This document shows positions 17,526-26,341 of a stretch of 64,000 bases of DNA, one piece after another. The stretch spans positions 124,001 through 188,000 of the forward strand of contig NZ_SLVY01000013.1 of NCBI RefSeq assembly GCF_004345605.1. The letters are read 5' to 3'. Numbering within the stretch: position 1 is the stretch's first letter; every line of letters begins with the position of its first letter. The position numbers and the translations under genes are program-made. Under the pieces are notes generated by a model. That model was not told where the DNA came from and did no database searches. It saw nothing but the letters and a program-made list of their open reading frames with translations. The DNA is from Rhodococcus sp. SMB37 (lineage in GTDB: Bacteria > Actinomycetota > Actinomycetes > Mycobacteriales > Mycobacteriaceae).

Positions 17526-18773
17526 TCAGTCCTGAGTGGGGGGCTTGTTCAGGTCTGTGCGGGGAATTTCCTGCGTCTGGTCGGTGGTCCAGTCGCGCTG
17601 CTCCGGCTCCTGAGGGAGATCGGAGCGCGGAATGACCTCGGTGCGGTCGTCCGTGAAGTCGCGCTGGGTGTCGGCGGCATGCGCACCACCTGCACCGGCA
17701 GCTGCGGCCGAGGCCGGACCTGCGGGAGCCGGACGCCCCGTCGCTGCGGCACGGCGACCACCGCCGCCACCGCGGAGACCGAGGACGAAACCGACGATCA
17801 ACAGGATCACGCCGAGGATTCCGGCGATGATCGGCAGGGTCTTACCGAAGAGCGACAACTGGTCCTGGCCGTCGCGGGCCTGCTCGAGCTGGAACTCGAT
17901 GGTCGGTTCGTCGAACGGCAGCGTCACGTCGAGGACGGTCACCTCGGGGGTGTTCGCCTCGCGTGCGTAGTACTGGTCCTGCTGTTCCTGACCCTTGACG
18001 ACGACACCGGTGATCGGGTCGACCCACAGGTCTCGGACGTTGTTGTACCAGCGGGTCATCTCGACAGGCTCGTCGCCTTCACCGACGCCCCACGTCGAGG
18101 CGGGAAGCTCCAGCTTGTAGGTCGGAGAGCTCGGGTCGGCCTCCGACATGTCGACCGGGCCGATCTCGTGCTTGAAGTGGTAGACAGGCATGCCGTTGAT
18201 CTCTTCCTCACCGATGAAGTCGATGGGGAAGGTCTCACGTGCATTGATGTCGTAGTACGGGTACGACTCCTGCTTGACGTCGAAGGGGAACTTGTACTGA
18301 AGGCCTTCGCGGTTGTCGATCTCCTCGCCCGGTGAATCCGCAGACGTCTGGATCGTGCTCACCCGATCGGGGTACTCCTCCTTCGACACCGGCATCGACG
18401 ACACCCGGTCGATCGTGAGGCGGTCGACGGTCGCGGACACGAGTCCGGTATCGCCCTGCATATCGAGGCGGCGCACCGTCTGACCGGCCTGGAGCGTCAT
18501 GATCTCGCTGTCGGCCGGATCCTCGACGGTCACGAAGCGCTGGGCGACGATCGGGACGTCGGTATCGACCTGAGCGTTACCGGCGAGCAGCGCACGCGAA
18601 TTCAGAATGTCGCCGGTGCCTTCGGCGACCGTCGTCACCTCGAGGTCGAGCGGCGTCTTCTTCAGTTTCCCGACTGTGTACGTCGGGATCAGAATTGCGA
18701 CGGCCAGGAGGAATGCTCCCAGGCCCACCAGAATCATCGCCAGTATCCGGCCCGAGCTGGAACGCTCAGCCAT
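17526..18773 (-). CDS. DUF3068 (PorA-family) membrane protein (Rv0227c-like)
   Basis: 415 aa. The ATG at 18773 has GGAG upstream. One membrane segment at residues 11-34 and a second near 307-330 enclose an extracytoplasmic domain of about 270 residues, the DUF3068 layout. After a Gly/Arg and Ala/Pro-rich stretch the cytoplasmic tail carries two near-identical 16-residue units (371-386 and 393-408, consensus RD-F/W-T-x-D-x-T-x-x-IPR-S/T-DL). DUF3068 proteins are often labelled PorA family, but no porin function is implied; the M. tuberculosis counterpart is Rv0227c, an envelope protein of uncertain role. It ends beside the flippase and is divergent from the acyltransferase. Confidence 0.9.
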   Translation of the reverse strand: MAERSSSGRILAMILVGLGAFLLAVAILIPTYTVGKLKKTPLDLEVTTVAEGTGDILNSRALLAGNAQVDTDVPIVAQRFVTVEDPADSEIMTLQAGQTVRRLDMQGDTGLVSATVDRLTIDRVSSMPVSKEEYPDRVSTIQTSADSPGEEIDNREGLQYKFPFDVKQESYPYYDINARETFPIDFIGEEEINGMPVYHFKHEIGPVDMSEADPSSPTYKLELPASTWGVGEGDEPVEMTRWYNNVRDLWVDPITGVVVKGQEQQDQYYAREANTPEVTVLDVTLPFDEPTIEFQLEQARDGQDQLSLFGKTLPIIAGILGVILLIVGFVLGLRGGGGGRRAAATGRPAPAGPASAAAAGAGGAHAADTQRDFTDDRTEVIPRSDLPQEPEQRDWTTDQTQEIPRTDLNKPPTQD

Positions 18774-18964
18774 GCTGTATCTCCTCACTCAACGGTTTCA
18801 TCGAGTACCCCCACCGGCAGCAGGGCTGCACGGATCGCCTGGCATCCGACCCGCGAACACCACGTGAGCCCAGACACTAACAGTCCGGGGTTCGGTGATG
18901 CGCGCCCGCACGCCGGGGTGCCCACACTTCTCGTATCGGGCACTACACGGCACACTGGTCGCCG

Positions 18965-20158
18965 ATGACCGCTCTCAACATTCCGTCCCGCTCCGCGTCG
19001 GGTTTTCTCCCCGCGCTGGAAGGTATGCGAGGTATTGCCGCCGTAGGCGTGCTCATCACTCATGTCGCATTCCAGACCGGAGCGGTTCACGACCCCTGGC
19101 TCGGCAGGGTGTGGGGCCGATTGGATCTCGCGGTGGCCTTGTTCTTCGCACTGTCGGGTTTCCTGTTGTGGCGCCCGCATGCAGCTGCGGCACGCGAGGA
19201 AACCGATCCTCCGTCGACTCGCCGGTACTTCTTCTCGCGCGCGGCCCGGATCCTTCCGGCCTACTGGGTGGCGGTGATCCTCATCCTGTGGCTGCTGCCC
19301 GGCGCGGGGGGTGGGCCGACGGTGTGGTGGGCCAATCTCGCGCTGGTGCAGGTGTTCGTTCCGCTGACCCTCACCGAAGGACTGACCCAGATGTGGAGTC
19401 TGTCGGTGGAGGTGGCCTTCTATCTCGTGTTGCCGCTGCTCGCGTGGTCGGTCAGTGGTCTGCGCAGTCACGCTGCTCGCTTCCGGATTCCGGTCCTGCT
19501 CGGCGCGGCCGTGTTGTCGCTGGCGTGGGTATGGGTACCCGTGTCCACGCAGGACCACATCAACCACGACAACTGGCTGCCCGGTTACCTGCCGTGGTTC
19601 GCAGCAGGCATGATCCTCGCCGAACTTGCCGCGCACCCCCCGACGTGGATGCATCGCCTCGCCGCGAAGCGGCACATCATGGCGATCGCGGCACTCGTTG
19701 CGTTCGGTCTCGCGACGACACCGCTCGCAGGCCCGGCAACCCTCACCACCCTCGAACCGTGGGAGTACAACGGCAAGATCGTGCTGGGCGCTCTCGTGAG
19801 TTTCGCGTTGCTGGCTCCGCTCGTGCTCGCGCCGCGCACCGAACACCGCATCCTCGCGAGTCCCCTCGCGCTGACGATCGGTCGCTGGTCCTACGGAATC
19901 TTCATCTGGCATCTCGCCGTGCTTGCGGTCGTCCTGCCGGTGTTCGGCATTCCCGCGTTCCAGGGTCGCTTCTGGTTCGTGCTGACCGTGACGGTCGTGC
20001 TGAGTGTCGCGGTGGCGTCCGTGAGCTACGCGTTCGTCGAAGAACCTGCGCGACGGACGTTCCGTCGCTGGGAACGCCGCCGCCAGAACTCGGGTACCTC
20101 CACAGCGCGGGCCGCCGCGACACCGACTGCGACCAATCCGACCAGCGCCGCGAACTGA
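18965..20158 (+). CDS. Acyltransferase 3 family membrane protein (Rv0228-like)
   Basis: 397 aa with about ten membrane segments. The first segments carry the family's conserved LEGMRGIAAVGVLITH, where the His is the putative catalytic base, and the RxxRI-like FSRAARILPAYW motif. The end VSYAFVEEPARRTFRRW is the usual OafA/YrhL terminus, with a short polar tail. The family transfers acetyl or succinyl groups to sugars at the membrane. Position corresponds to Rv0228. A 191-bp divergent intergenic region separates it from the DUF3068 gene. Its last 133 bases overlap the 3' end of aftD on the other strand. Confidence 0.92.
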   Translation: MTALNIPSRSASGFLPALEGMRGIAAVGVLITHVAFQTGAVHDPWLGRVWGRLDLAVALFFALSGFLLWRPHAAAAREETDPPSTRRYFFSRAARILPAYWVAVILILWLLPGAGGGPTVWWANLALVQVFVPLTLTEGLTQMWSLSVEVAFYLVLPLLAWSVSGLRSHAARFRIPVLLGAAVLSLAWVWVPVSTQDHINHDNWLPGYLPWFAAGMILAELAAHPPTWMHRLAAKRHIMAIAALVAFGLATTPLAGPATLTTLEPWEYNGKIVLGALVSFALLAPLVLAPRTEHRILASPLALTIGRWSYGIFIWHLAVLAVVLPVFGIPAFQGRFWFVLTVTVVLSVAVASVSYAFVEEPARRTFRRWERRRQNSGTSTARAAATPTATNPTSAAN

Positions 20159-23100
20159 ATCAGGTACGAATGTCCGACGTAGCCGTCGGGTGAGCGCCAC
20201 GGCCCCGTCGACAGCAAGGCCATCGCGAGCATCGTCGACCCACCTGCGATGCCGACGAGCATCCGCGACGCGGTCGTCGAACCCCGACGCGCGGCCACGG
20301 CGATGGCACCTACCGTGCCGACGGCCGTCACTGCGACCCCCGCAGCGCCGGCTACGACGAAGGAGGCGAGTGCGACCCCGATGAGCGCAGCGGTCGTCGA
20401 ATGCCACGTCCGCGGTGCGGGACCGGGGTCGGGTACAGCGCGGCGGCGGGGCAGGAACGCGAGTGCGAACAACGGAATCAGCAGCAGAAGACCCCCGAAG
20501 ATCCCCAGGCGATACCAGCGGTCGGTCGCGAATTCGAGGGTGACGGTGCCTTCCGTTCCCGCAGGCACGATCCAGCCCTGCTGCCATCCGTCCGCGACGA
20601 CCGGCGTCAGCTCGGTGCCGTCCGGCGCGGAGGCGACCCATCCGACGTTCGTGCTCTCCGGCACCACGATCAGCTGATCGGAGTCGGACGCGGGTACCTG
20701 CAGTTCACGCAGGTTCTCGGTCCACGCGCCCATCTCGAGTTCCACGGGATCGGTGCGTGGCGGTTCCGCACCTACGAGCGGCAACTGCAGGCTCGACGCC
20801 ACGAACGCGGTGCCCGGCTCGACGTCCACATCGATCCGGCCCGCCGACATCCCGACCGCGTCGGTGTCGCACAGGGTGGCCGGCACCTCCGCACCTTCCG
20901 CGAGGTCGCGGACCGACCCGGTGACCGAGGTGCGGTAGCTGCGGCCCTCGATCGTGATCACGGGTCCGGCCTCGCACCCGACGGTGACGACGCGGTCGTA
21001 GATCGAATCCTGTGCGCCGATCGGTCCGTCCTCACCGAGGACGGTGATCTCGGCGAGACCCGGCGGCGTCTCCTTCGAGAACCCGAGGATCGTGCGATCG
21101 ATCATGTCGTCGTGATCGACGAGGGTGAATTGCACTCGGTCGGTGAGGTGCGGCGTCAGCTCGATCTCGGTGGAGTCCTCGTCGAGTTCCCGGACCTGCG
21201 GGCCGTTCCCGAGGTTCACCGCGACCCGGGTGGGTGTGGCGGGAAGCGCTCCCAGCGACGTCGCGAGATCGAGACCCGTCACCACCTGCGGTGACGGCAG
21301 TTCGAGCGTCAGCGTGGGGTGCGGTGCGCCGGGTTCGAGGGATTTCTCCTCCGCGGTCCACGACGTGCGCGGATCTCCGTCGGTGGCGGCGAACGCCGAG
21401 CCCTGCAGATCCACCACGTCGGCGGCGCCGCGCGCGACGACCCGATCGGACCGGTCGATCACCTCGTCGAGTGCCGGTCCGGGGCGGGCCCGCACCCACA
21501 ATTGCGGGGCCACCCACGACTCGGTCGGAACGTTCAGGGTGCGGGTGAACAGGTTCGGTTCCTCCGGCGCGGTCGCCAACCCGAACGCGCACCGCACTCG
21601 GTCGGGGGTGTCGACGCAACTACCGCGACCCGGAAACTCCTGCCGAAGATCCCAGCCGCGCACCGAGGCACCGTCAGCGGGGCCGGGCACGACGATGTGT
21701 CGCCGGATGTCGAGGAACTGTGGGTCGGCGCGGTTCGTGTGGTCTTCGAGCGCGACCTCGGACAACCCGAACTGGTTGCCGCGTCGGCCTCCCTCGGCAT
21801 ACGTCGCGGTGATCCGGATCCACGTCGTCGTGCCCAGCGGCAGCGCCACGGTCTGCGGGGTGCCCGGCTTCTCGACGCGTACGGCGGTACTTCCCCGGTC
21901 GGTGGTCACCTCGAGCCACTTCACCGGCGCACCCAACGCGCCCGAACTCGTCGTCAGGTGCAGGATGCCCGCGTCGATGGGGGTGTCGAGGTCGAGTTGC
22001 AGCCATTGCCCGATCGCGGATTCGAGGCCGTTGCTGTGCCAGCCGGTGGTGGGGTCGCCGTCGATCGCGGCGGCCGGGCTGCTGCCGACCGATGTCCCGC
22101 CGAGTTGCGTGGCATCCGACGCCGCGCTCGACACACTGATCCGTGCGCCGTCCCATTCGGCCTGCACGAGTTCGGTGTCGGGCACGGGATAGTCGGGCAC
22201 CAGATTGTGTGTGCGTCGGTCGTCGCCCTCGGCGCGGATAGTCGACGAATGGTGATCGACCTGCCCGTAGTCGGTTTCCCGATCGGTGGGGGTGTCGGTC
22301 ACGGTCAGCGTGTCCGGTTCCCGTCCCGCGCGTGCGCTGTCCGCCGCGAACAACCTCGGACCCACATGCGTGGGATCGGTGGTGTTCAGGCTCAGCAGCG
22401 CCTCGGGTCCGCCCTGCACGATGGGCACCGACGCGGCGTCCACCGCATAGGGCCCGACAGGCGCGTCCGCAGGTTCGTCGACCCGGTAGATCTCGACCGC
22501 CCGATACACCGGGCGCAGATCGGCGTCGGCGACGACATCGCCGGGCTGGACGCGTTCGATCTCCGAGCCGAACTCGGCGACCCTCTCGATGCCCGGTGAT
22601 CCCTCGACGGCCCGGTGCACCAGCGCCGGACGTGCCGCAGGGGACGTTTCGGGATCGAGATCGTTGCGCACCACCAGGTACCCGATTCCCATGCTGCGCA
22701 GTGTCGCCGCGAGCCCGGGCGACGGACGACCGTCGGCGATGAGCCGCTGCACGGAGTCGAGGGCCCGGATCGCGCCCGGCGGCACCAACGGCACCGCGTC
22801 GCGTGAGGCCCACGGCGTGGACGCGAGAGCCTGGATCGGCTCGTCGCGGGTCAATCCCCAGATCTGGCTGCCGAACGGCGCCCCGGGCAGGAGCAGGGCG
22901 CGTTCACCGCGCTCGTCGGTGTGCTCGTCGAGCCACTGCGCTGTCTCGCTCCAGTACCCGGGCACCTCGTCGTATGCGCCGCGAGGCGCGAGCTTGCCCG
23001 TCCACGCGAGCGACGTCGCGAGGGTCGCGGCGACGAGGACCAGGGTGGAGAAGGCGACCATCGGGTTGCGTTCGGGATGCGCGAACGCGGTGCGGGCGCG

Positions 23101-24351
23101 GCGCCACGGCACCGAACCGGGCAGCGGCACCCACCGCAGCAGATGCGCCAGTCCGAGGGCGAGCGGGAGCCGCACGAGGGGCTCGAGTTTGTGTACGTTG
23201 CGCAGCGGTGCGCCGGTGGAATCGAGGAACAGGCGCACCTGGTCGGCCAGCGGGGAACTCAGCTCACCGACGTATCCGGCGCCGAGACCCGCGACACCGA
23301 CGAACAGGATCAGCGTCCACCGGCCGCGCGCCGGCATCGTCCGCATCGCCAGGCCCGCGAGACCTGCGGCGGCGAGCAGACCGGTGACGAGCACCGCGGC
23401 GGGCTGGGTGACGAGCACGGCACCGGCGATGCGTTCCGGCGACACGAACGGTGTCCAGCTGCTGGTGCCGCGCAGCACCTCGGCCAGCGACGTCCATTCG
23501 GTCGTCACCCCGGACGACTCGATGAAGTCGAGGAACGGGGGACTGACCCTGCCGAGCAGCAGCAGCGGCACCATCCACCACGTCACCGCGACCACGCACA
23601 ACGGCAGCCACCACACGGTGAAACGCCACCAGCGTCGGTTCGGTCGGTGCGCGATCCACCACAGGCCCGCGACGAGGCACGCCGCAGCGGTGGCGACGGC
23701 GTTGATCGCACCCATCAGCGCGACGGCGGCGGCGGACTGTGCGGCGAGAACACGGTGCGACACCGCATCCCGCCCGTTCAGATATCGCACCAGCGGCAGC
23801 AGCACCCACGGCGCGAGCATCAGCGGATGCGCTTCCGACGAGATGGATCCGAGGGTCGTCAGGACACGCGGCGACAACACGAACACGGTCGCCGCGATCA
23901 CCCGCGAGCCACGGCTGCCGACACCGAGTGCTTCCGCGAGCCGGACAAGACCCCAGAAACCCGCGACGAGCAGCAGCGCCCACCACAGACGCTGCGTGAT
24001 CCACGGGGGAATGTGCAGGAGCTGCCCGAGAGCGAAGAACGAACCGTGCGGGAAGAAGTACCCGTACGCCTGGTTCTGCACCTGCCCGAGCGGCGCCAGG
24101 CTGCTCCACTGGTGAGCGGCGCGCGTGAGGAAACCGATCGGGTTCTGCGTCAGGTCGTACTTGGTGTCAGCAACAATCAGGCCGGGGACCTGCGCGAAAG
24201 ACAGAACGAGCGCGGCGGCGGCGACAACATACAGCCACCGCCGCGACAGTGGTTCCGCGTTCGGTGAAGACTCGGCGCCGGAAGGTTCCGCAGCGCCGTG
24301 CGTACGTGAACTCGAAGCGTTGCCGGCGCCGTCAGCGGCTGCCGTACTCAA
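20026..24351 (-). CDS. aftD: Alpha-(1->3)-arabinofuranosyltransferase AftD
   Basis: 1441 aa, the size expected for AftD (about 1400 aa in mycobacteria), a GT-C enzyme that branches arabinan of arabinogalactan and lipoarabinomannan using decaprenyl-phosphoarabinose on the outer face of the membrane. About a dozen membrane segments occupy the first third (residues 38-460). Two discoidin-like carbohydrate-binding modules follow near residues 740-850 and 960-1060 (each with a DGDPxTxW segment), and further membrane segments lie near the C terminus. The TTG start at 24351 overlaps the end of the DUF2613 gene; no later start codon precedes the first membrane segment. The last 133 bases overlap the acyltransferase gene. 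Confidence 0.93.
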   Translation of the reverse strand: MSTAAADGAGNASSSRTHGAAEPSGAESSPNAEPLSRRWLYVVAAAALVLSFAQVPGLIVADTKYDLTQNPIGFLTRAAHQWSSLAPLGQVQNQAYGYFFPHGSFFALGQLLHIPPWITQRLWWALLLVAGFWGLVRLAEALGVGSRGSRVIAATVFVLSPRVLTTLGSISSEAHPLMLAPWVLLPLVRYLNGRDAVSHRVLAAQSAAAVALMGAINAVATAAACLVAGLWWIAHRPNRRWWRFTVWWLPLCVVAVTWWMVPLLLLGRVSPPFLDFIESSGVTTEWTSLAEVLRGTSSWTPFVSPERIAGAVLVTQPAAVLVTGLLAAAGLAGLAMRTMPARGRWTLILFVGVAGLGAGYVGELSSPLADQVRLFLDSTGAPLRNVHKLEPLVRLPLALGLAHLLRWVPLPGSVPWRRARTAFAHPERNPMVAFSTLVLVAATLATSLAWTGKLAPRGAYDEVPGYWSETAQWLDEHTDERGERALLLPGAPFGSQIWGLTRDEPIQALASTPWASRDAVPLVPPGAIRALDSVQRLIADGRPSPGLAATLRSMGIGYLVVRNDLDPETSPAARPALVHRAVEGSPGIERVAEFGSEIERVQPGDVVADADLRPVYRAVEIYRVDEPADAPVGPYAVDAASVPIVQGGPEALLSLNTTDPTHVGPRLFAADSARAGREPDTLTVTDTPTDRETDYGQVDHHSSTIRAEGDDRRTHNLVPDYPVPDTELVQAEWDGARISVSSAASDATQLGGTSVGSSPAAAIDGDPTTGWHSNGLESAIGQWLQLDLDTPIDAGILHLTTSSGALGAPVKWLEVTTDRGSTAVRVEKPGTPQTVALPLGTTTWIRITATYAEGGRRGNQFGLSEVALEDHTNRADPQFLDIRRHIVVPGPADGASVRGWDLRQEFPGRGSCVDTPDRVRCAFGLATAPEEPNLFTRTLNVPTESWVAPQLWVRARPGPALDEVIDRSDRVVARGAADVVDLQGSAFAATDGDPRTSWTAEEKSLEPGAPHPTLTLELPSPQVVTGLDLATSLGALPATPTRVAVNLGNGPQVRELDEDSTEIELTPHLTDRVQFTLVDHDDMIDRTILGFSKETPPGLAEITVLGEDGPIGAQDSIYDRVVTVGCEAGPVITIEGRSYRTSVTGSVRDLAEGAEVPATLCDTDAVGMSAGRIDVDVEPGTAFVASSLQLPLVGAEPPRTDPVELEMGAWTENLRELQVPASDSDQLIVVPESTNVGWVASAPDGTELTPVVADGWQQGWIVPAGTEGTVTLEFATDRWYRLGIFGGLLLLIPLFALAFLPRRRAVPDPGPAPRTWHSTTAALIGVALASFVVAGAAGVAVTAVGTVGAIAVAARRGSTTASRMLVGIAGGSTMLAMALLSTGPWRSPDGYVGHSYLIQFAALVGLVAVGVAAARAVEVPEFWRRRSQRRNVRRAGSSTNA

Positions 24352-24505
24352 CCTGGTTCAGGAGGGACGAGTCGGCGTTGCCGGTGCGATCGATCTCGGG
24401 ACGAGAGTTCTCGGATACCGCAGCCGTGACTCCGAATACGGCGACAGCACCGACCACGACGCCGGCCACCGCGCTGATCAAGCCTGGCCCCAGGAACTTC
24501 CCCAT
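24332..24505 (-). CDS. Small DUF2613-type membrane/secreted protein (Rv0236A-like)
   Basis: 57 aa. The start at 24505 is preceded by GGGGAG. The sequence begins MGKFLGPGLISAVAGVVVG, a short basic N terminus with one hydrophobic helix near residues 5-30, followed by a polar tail ending in LLNQVEYGSR. This closely resembles the 57-residue M. tuberculosis Rv0236A, coded directly upstream of aftD. The last 20 bases overlap the TTG start of aftD, so translation of the two is probably coupled. Fixed linkage suggests a small partner of AftD, but I know of no proof. The hydrophobic helix could be an uncleaved signal anchor. Confidence 0.88.
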   Translation of the reverse strand: MGKFLGPGLISAVAGVVVGAVAVFGVTAAVSENSRPEIDRTGNADSSLLNQVEYGSR

Positions 24506-24603
24506 ACCCAACTCCCCATCATCGATCGACTGACGTCGTTTGGTTCCGCGTCAAGGTATCACTCCGGAAAGCCGAGGCGGTGCCAGCGCACCGGCCGAAC
24601 CGC

Positions 24604-25686
24604 TCAGAGTCCGATGGTGCCCAGCAATGTGCGCAGCTTCGCGGTGGTCTCGGCGAGTTCGTCGTCCGGATCGGACTCCGCGACGATGCCGCCGCCGGCC
24701 CACGCGACGGCCCGCAACCCGTCGGAGCTGATCTCGGCGCAGCGGAGCGCTACGAGCCAGTCGCCGTCGCCGTTCGAATCGCACCAGCCGACCGCACCGC
24801 CGTAGAAGCGGCGGTCGCCTTCCGTTGCGCGGATCGCCGCGAGAGCCGACTCGGTAGGCGTTCCGGCGACGGCGGGTGTGGGGTGGAGGGCCGCGGCCAC
24901 GGTGAGCGCATCGGTGCCCGGATCGCGCAGTGTCCCGGTGATCGGGGTCGCGAGGTGCCACACGTCCGGCGTCGACGTCAGCTCGGGTCCGGCGGGAATG
25001 TCGAGGTCGCTGCACAGCGGGGCCAGCCGCGCTCGGATCCAGTCGATGACGAATGCGTGCTCGGCCCGGTTCTTCGTCGACCTCAGCAGCTCTTCACCGG
25101 CCTTGCGGTCGGCATCCGGATCGGCCTGGCGGGCGGCGGTGCCGGCGAGCGGACGGCACGTCACTCTCTCACCGCGCACACTGACCAGCAGCTCCGGACT
25201 CGCGCCGACCAGGGTGTGACCCCAGTACCGATCTTCCGAGGCGCTGAGATCGAGCGCATAGGTCGTCGCCTCGGGGTGGCGTTCGATCATGCGTGCGGCC
25301 AGTGACAACGGGTCGATCGGTTCGTCGGCCTCGAGCGCCACGCGCCGGGCGGCAACCACCTTGTCGAACTCGCCGAGCTCGAGCCGTTCGATGAGCGAAC
25401 GCACCCGCGCGACGTGAATGCGGGGGAGGGGGATCTGCGCGGTCATCCGCACCGAAGGCAGATCGGGAAGGTCGGCGGGGGCGTCCCACGGTCCGTCGGT
25501 GATGTCGACGGTCTCGGGTTCGGTCAGCGCGACTGCCCGGTCCGGGTTGAACGGCAGAGCTCCGGCAATCAGATCGGCCTTGCCGCGGCGCAGAGCCGTC
25601 GACGCCGTGGTGACATCGGAGAACAGGCGCCGCGTTCCGATGGCGTGAACAGAGCGATCGGCGCGCGAGAGCAGGAATCCGTCCAT
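24604..25686 (-). CDS. Isochorismate synthase (MenF/EntC/DhbC type)
   Basis: 360 aa from ATG 25686; a start at 25716 would add ten residues and cannot be excluded. This chorismate-utilising enzyme converts chorismate to isochorismate for menaquinone, or for salicylate and catecholate siderophores. Visible motifs are the KVVAARR lysine region that activates water, the LVGASPELLVSVRG segment, the RPLAGTAAR motif, the GTPTESA helix and the Mg-binding GDRRFYGGAVGW and EISSDGLRAVAWAGGGIVAESDPDDEL tail. It lacks partner men or siderophore genes nearby, so the pathway is open. It lies 67 bp after the universal stress protein gene on the same strand. Confidence 0.9.
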   Translation of the reverse strand: MDGFLLSRADRSVHAIGTRRLFSDVTTASTALRRGKADLIAGALPFNPDRAVALTEPETVDITDGPWDAPADLPDLPSVRMTAQIPLPRIHVARVRSLIERLELGEFDKVVAARRVALEADEPIDPLSLAARMIERHPEATTYALDLSASEDRYWGHTLVGASPELLVSVRGERVTCRPLAGTAARQADPDADRKAGEELLRSTKNRAEHAFVIDWIRARLAPLCSDLDIPAGPELTSTPDVWHLATPITGTLRDPGTDALTVAAALHPTPAVAGTPTESALAAIRATEGDRRFYGGAVGWCDSNGDGDWLVALRCAEISSDGLRAVAWAGGGIVAESDPDDELAETTAKLRTLLGTIGL

Positions 25687-25753
25687 GGTGTGACGACGAT
25701 ATCGTCCGCACGCCATTTCTCTTGTAGTGCGGGCGGATTCTGTGAGGTGGTCG

Positions 25754-26221
25754 TCAGCGGCCGGGCGGCACGATCAGGACGGGTCGGTGGCTGTGGCGGA
25801 GCACGTGGTCGGCGACCGAGGACTGCAGCAGCGAACGTAGCCCCGTGGTGCCGCGGGTGCCGGTGACGATGATGTCGACGTCCAGTTCGTCGGCGGCCTC
25901 GATGATCGCCGCCCACACCGCGTTGACGACCTCGACGGTGCGGCCCTCGGCATGCAGGCCGAGAGAGTTGGCCAGTTCGAGGCCCTCCCGGTTGGTCACC
26001 TTCGCGTCGGAGAGCGCTACGTCCTCGTTCTCTTCGTCCGGTACCCACTCGGGTTGCATGACGCCCGAAAGCCCGGACATCCGCGCGGCCTGGCGGACCA
26101 TCGGCTCCCAGGCGGTGACGACGATGGCACGGCACGATTCGAGGAAGCGACCCGCGTATTGCACGGCGCGCTTGGAATTCTCGGATCCGTCGTAAGCGAT
26201 GAGGATCAGGTCTGCGGCCAA
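25754..26221 (-). CDS. Universal stress protein (UspA family)
   Basis: 155 aa, a single Usp domain. It begins at TTG 26221, supported by GGAGGAG about 7 bases upstream. The N terminus ILIAYDGSENSKRAV and the C-terminal ATP-binding signature GTRG-x9-S (GTRGTTGLRSLLQSS), followed by VADHVLRHSHRPVLIVPPG, match the ATP-binding subgroup. Such proteins modulate stress and dormancy responses; the target is unknown. Divergent from lpqI, with 120 bp between them. Confidence 0.92.
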   Translation of the reverse strand: MAADLILIAYDGSENSKRAVQYAGRFLESCRAIVVTAWEPMVRQAARMSGLSGVMQPEWVPDEENEDVALSDAKVTNREGLELANSLGLHAEGRTVEVVNAVWAAIIEAADELDVDIIVTGTRGTTGLRSLLQSSVADHVLRHSHRPVLIVPPGR

Positions 26222-26341
26222 CGTGCACTCCTCCAGGTCGTGTACGTGAAAGCTCTCGTATCGGCGGTGGTTGCGTGCACGATACCTCGCTCAGCGGGTG
26301 GTGGGGAGGCCCCTCACCCGAGTCGGCTACCGTCGACGACC

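Noticed and set aside
18785-20641. 618-codon minus-strand open frame opposite the acyltransferase
   Set aside because: Low-complexity Arg/His-rich translation with no domain; the acyltransferase on the plus strand is clearly real.
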